Assembly: GCA_947184155.2 (NCBI GenBank)
Contig: CAMXCT020001006.1
Span: 124,158 to 188,157, forward strand
Direction: 5' to 3'
DNA length: 64,000 nt
Origin: Cladocopium goreaui
Lineage: Eukaryota > Sar > Dinophyceae > Suessiales > Symbiodiniaceae
Below the pieces are notes generated by a model. That model was given only the letters and a program-made list of their open reading frames with translations, did not search any database and was not told the DNA's origin. Below are positions 34,813-45,044 of the stretch, piece after piece; the first letter of the stretch is position 1; the number at the start of each line of letters is the position of its first letter. The translations under genes were made by a program, and so were the position numbers.

Positions 34813-37800
34813 ATATGTTTAAGACATGTTTGACGTTCAAAACTGTGCATCTCAGTGGCCGGGCCTCAGATGTTTGAATCATTTTGAATTTTGAATCTCG
34901 TCAGGAGACGCTTGAAAACTACAACTCCACCAGTTGGAACATGTTGAGTGCCCCTGAGGCTCACCTGCAAAGGTCTGGGCCTAAGGACGACAAATCACAA
35001 ACCATTCAGCAGCTCGTCATCAATGATGATGGGATCATGGGATCACATCACGGTGGCCAAGGTCTCGCTTCAGCTCCTCCGTCGCCTCAACGGCAAGCTT
35101 GGTGCTGGTCGGGGACGCGATGTCGAAAGTCAATAGCATGACAAGGCAAGTCAGCCCCAGCGCACCTTCGCGAAGGCAGGGCGGCAGGATGATGCAGGAT
35201 GCTCATGAAAGTATCAAGAAGCATAAGAAACGAGGTGGATGAGGTGGAACTCGAAGATAACACTTGGGATCAGTTGGAACTGTTAGGAGATGGCTTACGT
35301 AGCCCATGGGCACAGGGGTTCGCAAACCGAGAAAGGAAAAGGAGCACTGGCGTAAGTTCGCACTTGTGCTCAACGCCTTAGTGAGAGGGCAAACCAATTT
35401 AGCCAGCAACTTAATCTTGTCGTGCTTATAGCAATGGCCTGCCCTGGTCGTTTAGCGCGGTGATACCCCGTGATTGGCATTACAAGTCAATCGAATTTTG
35501 CCCTTTCCATGAGTATGCAGAGATGCCCAGAGATGCGCAGCGTTTTCAGCCATAGTCGGAGCAGTTTGGAGCCGCTGGGAAGCTTCTGAGTTGAAGGCCT
35601 AAAGGTAAATAAAGGGGCGTTCTCAAAGACAAGATTTGATAGATTTGCAACTAAAACTTCTGAAGCTTCACTGAAGGTAGGCTTCAAAAGACAGCATTTT
35701 CATGCATTTCCAACTAGCAGCTCGGAAAACTAGCTCCCTTGAGACCCGGTTCCAACTCAAAGCTTCCAAAAACATTTCAGGCCAAGCCACGATTCTGGGA
35801 TCAGGTTTCAAGAAACAGGTGGCAACGTTTCCAGACAATTTCAAGGCAGGTTTTAGCGGAACCACCAAAAAATACGGGGTTCCAGGCTTCCAAAGAACGC
35901 CTTCCAAGATTCTTAAAACTCGGCTGCCAAACAAGGGGTCCGTAGCCGCAAACACACCCCAAAATTTGGGTCCGTAGCTGGCCACCTTTACAATCCTTCA
36001 CACCAGGATGATAGATGGCACTGGCCGCAACCGGACCAAGCTAAACAAACATTTGCAAAAGACATGGCTCACGCAATAGAGCAAAAATATGTATACTGCA
36101 CAGTATATGTCATTACGACGGAAACTGTCGCAGTCTTGCACAGGGAACGAAGCAGCATGTTTGGGGTTCAGCCGACGCACGGAGAGCCCGTGGACCAGTA
36201 CAACAGAAGAGTTATGTTCTGGACTTGGATTGAATGTTCTGCGCACCATGGGATACAAAAGTTCTAATTTTAAAATTTCTTCAGAGTAAGCTGAATTAAA
36301 GGTCATAGAGTCATAGCAATGTTTGTATATCTTGTGTTCAGCTCATGTTGGCAGTGCTTTGTATCCGGATGTGACCCCCTCGTTGATTTCTGCGTGTTAT
36401 CTGAAGATTGCCCCATGACCATCCCCGTTCCAGTTCTGGTTCATGGGAAGCCTTGAGCCCCGACTGAGAGGTTTCTAGAAAAAAGGGGGTGGGCCCTGCA
36501 TTTTGTCTATCCAGTGGTTAGGAGGGAGCTAAGGAGCTATGGGAGCTAACAGGAGTTTCCCAACCACATACTAGTTGTAGAAACTGGTTGGGAATCGCCT
36601 TTTATCAGACTTTAGTGGTTGGGTGGCTGAAACTGAAACCTCTTTGAGAACCGAAAGTCATTTTGTAGCAAGGAAAGTTGCTCTGCGGACAGCAACATGT
36701 TAAAACCCAATCTCATTTTGTAGCAAGGGAAGCTGTGCTTCAGACAACAACATGTTCAAATCCATGACCTGCTTAGTCGGTGCAAGGTTGCTCTAGATTC
36801 ACATCAAATGTCGGAGACAATCACTCCATCACACGAGTCAAAGCTGGCGGGAGGGTTCTTTGAGTTGAGATTATATAGCTATTATTCTGAATATTATCAT
36901 TGATTAATAATGAGATTAATAATAATAATATTATCATTACTATATTGAATTGTTAATGATGAATATTAATGAGATTATATAGCTATTATTATTATTATTC
37001 TCATTTATTCTCCCTATTTCTGCCTTTTAGGAGGTGCAGTTCTTCCATGTTCTTCCCCCCAGATCCTTAGCTGCAGGAAATCGGTTACCGGCGAGCACAC
37101 ACGATCAAGGAGACCGTCCCAACGCAAGATGAGTGGAGTTGGAGGGATATGGGCTATAGATCCGTGATGATTTCTCGGCAACTTGGATAACTTGGATAAC
37201 TTGGCGGAGATTGCGGGTGATTTAGCCTCTCGAATGACTTACTTATGCTTGTATTAACCCAAAAAATTGACCCCGCAAACCTGAAAAAGGTCACCCAGAA
37301 CATAATTCATCATAATTCCAGTTGACTCCCTAGCATGGTGTATGTAGGTGTGGGAGCGGGGCGTTTGAAGATGTAAAATCCAAAATGTGCTCTGCCCAGA
37401 TGAGCAAATTACATTTTCATACATTTTCATGCCTTCATCCTCGGCGATTTTTCATAGATGGAGACAGCTAAAACTGTGATACTACTACATGTTTAGGTGT
37501 TACTGTTACTCTCCTGTTTTGAGCCTGACTAATTATTTATATATGACAAAAAGATAGGTTTTTTGTAAATCATGGGGGTACGGCTTCCCGAAATGTAGCT
37601 TACATTTTTGTGGTCCCCCGGGGTCGAAGAGTGTAGGGATATGATATGTTTCTGAATTCTTGATTCACATCTACTCCGTCTGAAATGGTTTCAACATGTC
37701 GGAGGACATTCTATTCTTGCAAATGCCAAGCATCCTCAAATCAAGCTGAGCCCGGCACAGGGCTAGCCATAAAACATGATAGAACTTAGTTCAAGATTTA

Positions 37801-37950
37801 TGATTAAAGCATACTAAAGCTTTTACAGATCGCGGCGCGCGTTGTGTTGTTTTCCATTCGGTTCTCACTTGTCCATTGATGGTTGGGAATGTCGGGTTTA
37901 CGCCTTAAATCCCTCGCACGAAAACCCTTTCTGCGCTCCACCGAAATGCC
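34813..37950. other. No gene recognised; AT-rich patch
   Basis: Frames at 34884-35141 (including QETLENYNSTSWNM) are protein-like in places but unidentified. 36870-37000 is AT-rich with two copies of GAGATTATATAGCTATTATT. A small direct repeat with TTTTGTAGCAAGG lies at 36660 and 36715. Nothing else is supported. Confidence 0.4.
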
Positions 37951-38084
37951 GCGATGCCCCTATTTGCCCAACAAGTATGGTCCGAATCTGAAATTCTGAC
38001 CCTTCTGTGGTCAAAGGAAGTTTTAAAAGTCTATACTTCCATGTTGAGCTTTGAACGTCAGTGCAATGAAGGTCACTGCAGCGA

Positions 38085-40330
38085 TTGTCAATATAATGAT
38101 TTTCACTGCATTGAAAGTCACTGCACCGGTTGTCCCTGCAATGGAAGTCACTGCATTGAAAGTCACTGCAACGGTTGTCCCTGCAATGGAAGTCACTGCA
38201 TTGAAAGTCACTGCAACGGTTGTCCCTGCAATGGAAGCCACTGCAAAGGAAGTCACTGCAATGGAAGTCACTGCAAAGAAAGTCACTGCAATGATTGTCA
38301 CTGCAATGGAAGCCACTGCAAAGGAAGTCACTGCAATGAAAGTCACTGCAATGAAAGTCACTGCATTGAAAGTCACTGCAACGGTTGTCCCTGCAATGGA
38401 AGCCACTGCAAAGGAAGTCACTGCAATGGAAGTCACTGCAACGGAAGTCACTGCATTGAAGGTCACTGCACCGGTTGTCCCTGCAATGGAAGTCACTGCA
38501 TTGAAAGTCACTGCAACGGTTGTCCCTGCAATGGAAGTCACTGCATTGAAAGTCACTGCAACGGTTGTCCCTGCAATGGAAGCCACTGCAAAGGAAGTCA
38601 CTGCAATGGAAGTCACTGCAAAGAAAGTCACTGCAATGATTGTCACTGCAATGGAAGCCACTGCAAAGGAAGTCACTGCAATGGAAGTCACTGCAATGAA
38701 AGTCACTGCATTGAAAGTCACTGCAACGGTTGTCCCTGCAATGGAAGCCACTGCAAAGGAAGTCACTGCAATGATTGTCACTGCAATGAAAGTCACTGCA
38801 TTGAAAGTCACTGCAACGGTTGTCCCTGTAATGGAAGCCACTGCAAAGGAAGTCACTGCAATGAAAGTCACTGCAATGAAAGTCACTGCATTGAAAGTCA
38901 CTGCAACGGTTGTCCCTTTAATGGAAGCCACTGCAAAGGAAGTCACTGCAATGGAAGTCACTGCAATGAAAGTCACTGCAATGAAAGTCACTGCATTGAA
39001 AGTCACTGCAACGGTTGTCACTGCAATGAAAGTCACTGCAAAGGAAGTCACTGCAATGGAAGTCACTGCAACGAAAGTCACTGCAATGAAAGCCACTGCA
39101 ACGGTTTTCCCTGCAATGGAAGCCACTGCAAAGGAAGTCACTGCAATGGAAGTCACTGCAACGAAAGTCACTGCAATGAAAGCCACTGCAACGGTTGTCC
39201 CTGCAATGGAAGCCATTGCAAAGGAAGTCACTGCAATGGAAGTCACTGCAATGGAAGCCATTGCAAAGGAAGTCACTGCAATGAAAGCCACTGCAACGGT
39301 TGTCCCTGCAATGGAAGCCATTGCAAAGGAAGTCACTGCAATGGAAGTCACTGCAATGGAAGCCATTGCAAAGGAAGTCACTGCAATGGAAGTCACTGCA
39401 ATGAAAGTCACTGCAATGAAAGCCACTGCCGTTGTCCCTGCAATGGAAGCCATCGCAAAGGAAGTCACTGCAATGGAAGTCACTGCAATGAAAGTCACTG
39501 CATTGAAAGTCACCGCAAAGGTTGTCCCTGCAATGGAAGCCATTGCAAAGGAAGTCACTGCAATGGAAGTCACTGCAATGAAAGTCACCGCAACTGCAAT
39601 GGAAATCACTGCAAAGGAAGTCACTGCATTGGAAGTCACTGCAATGAAAGTCACTGCAATGCAATGGAAATCACTGCAAAGGAAGTCACTGCAAAGGAAG
39701 TCACTGCAATGGATGTCACTGCAATGAAAGTCACTGCATTGAAAGCCACTGCAAAGGAAGTCACTGCAATGGAAGTCACTGCAATGAAAGTCACTGCATT
39801 GAAAGTCACTGCAACGGTTGTCCCTGCAATGGAAGCCATTGCAATGAAAGTCACTGCATTGAAAGTCACTGCAACGGTTGTCCCTGCAATGGAAGCCACT
39901 GCAAAGGAAGTCACTGCAATGGAAGTCACTGCAATGAAAGTCACTGCATTGAAAGTCACTGCAACGGTTGTCCCTGCAATGGAAGCCATTGCAAAGGAAG
40001 TCACTGCAATGGAAGTCACTGCAATGAAGGTCACTGCAACTGAAGTTACTGCAGCGATTGTCACTGCAATGGAAGTCATTTGCAATGGAAGTCACTGCAA
40101 TGAAAGTCACTGCAACTGCAATGGAAATCACTGGAAAGGTAGTCACTGCAATGGAAGTCACTGCAATGAAAGTCACTGCAATGAAAGCCACTGCATTGAA
40201 AGTCACTGCAACGGTTGTCCCTGCAATGGAAGTCACTGCAACGAAAGTCACTGCAATGAAAGCCACTGTAACTGAAGTTACCGCAGTGATTGTGACTGCA
40301 GTGAAAGCCACTGCAATCACAGTCAGTGCA
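38085..40330 (+). repeat. 15-bp minisatellite GTCACTGCAATGGAA
   Basis: About 150 copies of a 15-bp unit with substitutions at two or three positions. As 15 is divisible by three, every frame has a five-residue period: one plus frame gives (N/K/I)(G/E)SHC, another VTAM(E/K), and the minus strand also stays open for 765 codons. The plus frame starting at 37954 switches register near 39660, where GCAAT is inserted, without consequence for openness. There is no sign that one frame is selected. Higher-order blocks with GGTTGTCCCTGCAATG recur about every 60-180 bp. Confidence 0.9.
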
Positions 40331-40369
40331 ATGACAATCCCATGAAAGCGCAGTTTTCACATCTTTCAC

Positions 40370-40650
40370 TGTCACCTTTTGAGGGAAGTCTCGCACGAAA
40401 GATTCGTATCCAGTTTTTGAAGTACATCTCGCACGAACGCTTTGTTTTCACGACTTCAACTTTCAGTTTTGGAGGGACGCCTCGCACGAATTGTTCCTTT
40501 CGACATCTTCAGCTTGCAGCTTTAGGGACGTCTCGCATGAAAGCTTCGTTTCCACTTCTTCAACTTTCAGTTTTTGAGGGATGTCTCGCGCGGGGGCTTC
40601 GTTTTCACTGCTTGGACTTTCTCTTTTTGGGGGACGCGTCGCACAAAATG
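40370..40650 (+). repeat. About 57-bp tandem repeat, five copies
   Basis: Units contain GGGACGTCTCGCACGAAAG, TTCGTTTTCAC and TTCAACTTTCAGTTTT with notable divergence. They directly follow the 15-bp array. Confidence 0.65.
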
Positions 40651-40849
40651 CGTGTTTGAGAGATAGCCGATGCGCGAAAAGCTGCGTTTTGCAGCAGGAA
40701 ACGTGCCTCTGAAGATGGATGGGGAAGGTCTGCCGCGCGGCGGGTGCGATATGGTCCCTGTCGCGCACGTAATCCTATGGTCTTTTTGCAAATCGCATTG
40801 GAATTGTTGCACATAAGTTGCGGCCACGAGTTTTTGATTATTGTTTCTA

Positions 40850-41150
40850 GTTTTTGGCGCTTTCCATTTTCCTTTTAAAATCGCCTTTAAGAAGCCTTCA
40901 AAATCGCACTTTTTGTGGCTTTGACGCCGAGATCCGGTTTTGGAGCAGGCTTGGTGCCAGAGAAGAGCTGAGATGATCTGAAGTCTGAGAGTGAGGTGAG
41001 ACGAGCTGAGATGAGGTGAGAAGAGCTGAGATCAGCTGAGAAGATGTGAGAAAGGGTTAGAAGATGTGAGCATAGGAGAGAAGTGATGAGAAGACATGAG
41101 ATGAGCTGACATGAGATGAGATGGAATGACGCAGACTGCGGTGACAACGG
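40850..41150. repeat. Inverted relic of the 296-bp repeat, then GAGATGAGCTGA tract
   Basis: 40850-40960 is complementary to parts of 23479-23560 (GCCGAGATCCGGTTTTGGAG, CCTTTTAAAATCG). 40960-41140 is a purine-rich GAGATGAGCTGA low-complexity tract. Confidence 0.55.
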
Positions 41151-41446
41151 GGTGCAATGAGCAATTCCAAGAGAAGCTGCGATGCGCTGAGACGAGATGA
41201 AATGAGAAAAGATCCAACTTTCAAAAGAGATGGCACCAGAATGAAAAGTCAAGAGATTGTTGTTGCGAAGCACAGAAGGCATGCCAGCAACCTACCGGCA
41301 GAGTCTTTGTTCCGCTCTATAGACTATAAGTGTTTCAATTTTGAAGCTTTCGCCTTCGGTTTGTCCGCGTACTACTGGCAATCTTAAGTCAAACTGCTAA
41401 CCGTCGAAAGATATGGAAAGATACCAAAAGATTCGGCCAGTGACAC

Positions 41447-41623
41447 TTGAAAGTTTACAGTTAAACATGCCCTGTACTTTCATATGTATAGACATCCTTC
41501 CTTCAAGGTCAACCGCCAAACACGTGACTTGTTTGGCTCAAGATGTTCAAAACAGGTCTGCTGTGCGCTTCTGTTGTGTTTGTCTGTGGTGTTGTCTCTG
41601 GGGGAATAGATTCAAAATCAATT
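41447..41623 (+). repeat. 5' long terminal repeat
   Basis: Begins TTGAAAGTTTACAG and ends TTCAAAATCAATT. Matches 52853-53029 with three substitutions. Contains TTTGGCTCAAG at 41532-41542, identical to the last 11 bases of the dinoflagellate spliced leader. The primer-site-like TGGTTATCAG begins at its 3' edge. Confidence 0.8.
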
Positions 41624-41766
41624 GGTTATCAGCTGCATTTGCTCTTGTTTGACCGTTTTTGGGGATTTCATTTCATAGGTTGCCAGGTGCCTTAAACCTG
41701 GCACACATGTCGTTGCGTCGGCCGTGACCTGTGAATCTTTGTTGGTAAAAGGCTGGAACAGGAATC

Positions 41767-42669
41767 ATGTCAGATCCAAACTCCTCATCCTTGAACCTGT
41801 CATCCGAGTCCATCGATGTTAAGGGAGGTGCAGTCACAGTTCATTCATCTCGAAGCCGAAGTTCATCCGGGACTCCAAAATCAGGAGGACGGTCGTCAAG
41901 AACAAAACAAGCTTCAACCGTGAATCAGCCTCGAAAAGTTTCTCAAGTTATCAAGCGCTTGCCAAAGCCATCAGATAATGAGCGTGCCATGTTACCAGTT
42001 CCTCTTGCGCATAGTTCCGCATCGGCCTCCCAACCTTCGACTTTCATTCCCCAAGAGCCTAGTGGTCAGCCTGATGCCCGGATGCATCATTCACAGACGG
42101 TCCAGTATCATGATCACCGCACTCAGCAAGTGAATGTTGGTGTTGATCCCATGGACTTTGCCAACATGGTCTCCGAGGCCAAGAGGGTGGTTCAGGAATA
42201 TGATGAAAGAATCCAGGGGTTGGAAGGCTTAGCTCAAGATGCGTACAGCCAGGCTTGTTCACGTATTCAGGAGTTGCTTGGTGTTGTTGAGAGCCTTCAG
42301 CTATCAAATCAAAGATTTCAAAATCAGATCCATCAATTAAATTCAGAGGTGGCCAATGTTCGCGCTCAGTTGGAGCTTCAAGTTACTTGGAATCACGACT
42401 TGGGTAGCAGAGTTGAATGCTCCGCCAGCATGTTAGACCACAAAGAGGGCGAAATTTCACGACTGATGGATGAAATCCACCAGCTGAAGGATTCGGTCGA
42501 CTCCCAGCGTTTGGTTTTGGAAGAATCTCAAGCTCAGAACCTGTCCCTTCGTCAACGCTGTCGAGATATGGAGATGAGTTTGGCTGCACGAAGCGCCGCT
42601 CAACCAGTTGATCAAGTCAGGTCTGATGCTCCACCTCCTCCGGCCTTTCAGCGCAATTGCTATCCATGA
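41767..42669 (+). CDS. LTR-element Gag, N-terminal part (coiled coil)
   Basis: 300 codons starting ATGTCAGATCC. Residues 1-110 are Ser/Pro/Gln-rich and probably disordered. From about 130 to 285 there are heptad-like repeats (for example RIQELLGVVESLQLSNQ and DEIHQLKDSVDSQRLVLE) typical of a coiled coil, fitting Gag self-assembly. The stop TGA at 42667-42669 overlaps the ATG of the next frame at 42666. The next frame is in the -1 register and is open upstream, so a single-base indel or a programmed shift are both possible; I see no classical slippery heptamer. Confidence 0.65.
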   Translation: MSDPNSSSLNLSSESIDVKGGAVTVHSSRSRSSSGTPKSGGRSSRTKQASTVNQPRKVSQVIKRLPKPSDNERAMLPVPLAHSSASASQPSTFIPQEPSGQPDARMHHSQTVQYHDHRTQQVNVGVDPMDFANMVSEAKRVVQEYDERIQGLEGLAQDAYSQACSRIQELLGVVESLQLSNQRFQNQIHQLNSEVANVRAQLELQVTWNHDLGSRVECSASMLDHKEGEISRLMDEIHQLKDSVDSQRLVLEESQAQNLSLRQRCRDMEMSLAARSAAQPVDQVRSDAPPPPAFQRNCYP

Positions 42670-43298
42670 TGGAAGCTTTGCAAGATCTTTCGACTCGTAT
42701 GTCAGCGGTTGAAGATGCTCAAGAGATTCACGTCGATCAAGTTCAGAGCCATAATGGCGCGGCAGTGTCTTTTCCGTTTCCGCCTTCTGGTCTTCCTCCA
42801 AGACCTCGTTCTTTTCGAGCACTTGCCGGATCAGGGGGGCCAGGGTTTGCATCAAATGATGGCGGAGATGGTTTTGACGATGACGATGAAGAATTAGTTC
42901 GAGATCGCATGCCCCAAAGCTTTGCCAGTCACAGGGATCTAGTTGAGAGGGACATTGTGGATGCTCGTTCGCTTCGGTATGCCACATTAGGTCCGGTTCC
43001 TTCCAGTGCTTCGGATTTCAGAGCTTGGAAAAACCAGTTGTTGCTGATCATGGCAAAGTTGGATATCAGTGATAGGGATTACTTAGCGCATTGGCTTTCC
43101 AAAGCTTATGAAGTGAATTCCGATGAAGTAATCAAGCATGATTCTGGTTGTGTTCCGCGTTTAGATCGTTGGTTGGCAGCTGAAATTTCAAAAGGTTGTG
43201 AGAATGTGCCTGAGTTGCAGTTCAAGATCATGGGGTACATTGAAGGATGCACTCGAATTGGAAACCCGCCCAGGGACAGATACTTGTTGCACATTGTT
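42666..43298 (+). CDS. LTR-element Gag, middle part, cut by insertion
   Basis: The frame beginning MMEALQDLSTRMSAVEDAQ contains a proline-rich linker, an acidic patch (DDDDEE) and a capsid-like helical region around FRAWKNQLLLIMAKLDISD. At 43298 the host sequence ends in CACATTGTT and the nested element begins; the apparent stop at 43302 belongs to the insertion. The same frame resumes at 51176 without loss or gain of bases. This is the likely reason the outer element is inactive. Confidence 0.7.
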
Positions 43299-43434
43299 GA
43301 TTGAAACACGTAGTGTGTAAGGAACAATGAGACACTGCGAAACAGACGGTGGGAGGAGGTTTGCTCTCATCGCCATTTTGGGTCAAGAAGAGAGCACGCC
43401 ATTTTGGCTCAAGAAGAGAGCACATGTCTGAAAC
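43299..43434 (+). repeat. Split direct repeat A1 with tandem spliced-leader relics
   Basis: Starts GATTGAAACACGTAG and matches A2 at 50851. Positions 43372-43387 (GCCATTTTGGGTCAAG) and 43398-43413 (GCCATTTTGGCTCAAG) are copies of the 3' 16 bases of the dinoflagellate spliced leader, 15 of 16 and 16 of 16, in a 26-bp tandem duplication with AAGAGAGCAC. A2 has only the first. The gag ATG lies 29 bp after the second relic. Confidence 0.85.
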
Positions 43435-43442
43435 TGGCTGAC

Positions 43443-45002
43443 ATGTCGACCACTCTGGGCTCTGGCCCTCGTTGCCGGATTTTCTCCTTTCTGCTCTGCG
43501 GATTTATTGCCGCGTGGTGCCTTGCTACTGCATATCATCTGTTTGACTGCATGGAGCCTAATGAAGCCACTGCAGCAACTTTCACGAACATTGATCTCAT
43601 TGCGCAGTGGGCCGGCATTGATGGCGCACGAGACAATCCACAAACTCCGAGAGGGTCACTCTTTCGATTACTAGGCCTGCACGGAGCAGAGCCACCAAGG
43701 ATTGTAGCCGTGTTGCCGCCTGCCGACATTCAGGCAGTGTTAGCCACTTGGATGATCCCAGCAGATGCACCACCTCACGCTCCGGCACCTCCTACCATAG
43801 CCCAACAAGGTCAAGTTGGAATTTTCCTACGGACATGTCGCTGGAAGTGCGGCATTTTGCCTGCACAACTTACACCACCAGCACCACCAGTCACTGCTAC
43901 GCCGGCACCAGCAGCCGGTAGCTCGGGGGCTCGAAAGATCAAAATGGCCATGGTGATAAACCAAGCAGATGACGAGGAGGTTGACAACCTCGACCAAGTA
44001 GCTATCACCCAGGCCTACAAGACCTACAGGGAACGAGTGGGAGGATTCCCACCAGATGATGAAGAACTCAGTGGAGAACAGCTTTCCACGTTGTATGCGT
44101 TGTTCAAATCAAACCGTGCACCTTACACGGACATGGCAGTTTGGGGCCCGTTTCAACATCGCATTCAAAAGAAGATCAAGATGAAGGGCATGCGATTCAA
44201 CGCTGCTGGTGAAATTCTTCCCATCGAGATGTATGGGCCGGCCGATTTTGAGAGCTGGCGCGAATGCTACATGGTGTTTCGAACCGGAGCCATCATGTTC
44301 GAACAGATATCACCTGCAAAGTTGGATATGTATGAGAAGCTCATCAGGCAATATCATGAAAGATACGGGCGTGTTTGCTGGCCCATAATATACCAAGCTG
44401 ATGTGAGGGCCAGACAAGAACAAGTGGAGAGAGTTCGTCGACGTGGGCAGGAGTCTTTTGACACAGCACAACGAGCCGGGCTGAGTCACGACTTTGATCC
44501 CGCGAGACCGTGGGAATGGGTCTGGGGTGAGTTGACCCTTGATGTCAACTTCTGGAACCGCGAAATTACAGAACCCTGCATGTTGTATCTGGCCAAGACG
44601 TCTAGCATCAACCAGTTACTTGACAATGATGCACCTATTGCCAAAGCACCGCCTGGCCAGAACATCTTCTCTGCAACTTCGACTACAGCAAGAACACCTG
44701 ACACCTCCAGGACGTCCACGAAGCGACCAAGAGGGCCGGATGTTCGCGAACACAAAGTGGGTGAAGATGGGCTATATACTCACAATCGCAGAGGCATTGA
44801 GTTGTGCAAGTTGTTTCAGTCTGGCGAATGTGTGGAGAAAGACCAGCGCGGTGCGTGCGCAAGGAACTCCACCCGACGACACCAGTGTGCAAAGTGCCTG
44901 TCGGATCACCATGGCGCCAGCAAATGCCCCTCGGATGGACCACCACGACCTCCGAGGCAAAACCATGGAAAGGGCAAGGGCAAGAGCAAAGGCAAGAAGT
45001 GA
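43443..45002 (+). CDS. gag: YR-retrotransposon Gag with CCHC zinc knuckle
   Basis: I start it at ATGTCGACC (43443); an upstream non-ATG extension runs through the spliced-leader relic. It has 519 codons. The N-terminus has a hydrophobic stretch (FSFLLCGFIAAWCLATAYHL), then Pro/Ala-rich linkers, a charged central region and a basic C-terminus. Near the end a nucleocapsid-type knuckle C-AK-C-LSDH-H-GASK-C fits CX2CX4HX4C exactly, preceded by another Cys/His cluster, then a Gly/Lys-rich RNA-binding tail. The stop is TGA followed by C, and the frame stays open through 14 further codons into the pol ATG at 45045. Confidence 0.8.
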   Translation: MSTTLGSGPRCRIFSFLLCGFIAAWCLATAYHLFDCMEPNEATAATFTNIDLIAQWAGIDGARDNPQTPRGSLFRLLGLHGAEPPRIVAVLPPADIQAVLATWMIPADAPPHAPAPPTIAQQGQVGIFLRTCRWKCGILPAQLTPPAPPVTATPAPAAGSSGARKIKMAMVINQADDEEVDNLDQVAITQAYKTYRERVGGFPPDDEELSGEQLSTLYALFKSNRAPYTDMAVWGPFQHRIQKKIKMKGMRFNAAGEILPIEMYGPADFESWRECYMVFRTGAIMFEQISPAKLDMYEKLIRQYHERYGRVCWPIIYQADVRARQEQVERVRRRGQESFDTAQRAGLSHDFDPARPWEWVWGELTLDVNFWNREITEPCMLYLAKTSSINQLLDNDAPIAKAPPGQNIFSATSTTARTPDTSRTSTKRPRGPDVREHKVGEDGLYTHNRRGIELCKLFQSGECVEKDQRGACARNSTRRHQCAKCLSDHHGASKCPSDGPPRPPRQNHGKGKGKSKGKK

Positions 45003-45044
45003 CTGAAGGAGAGCACGGCACTGCATGAGAATTCAGGAGCACAA

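Noticed and set aside
41442-41446. Certain 5-bp target duplication for the LTR element
   Set aside because: GACAC and GACAG differ at one base and the LTR edge is ambiguous by a few bases, so it is only suggestive.
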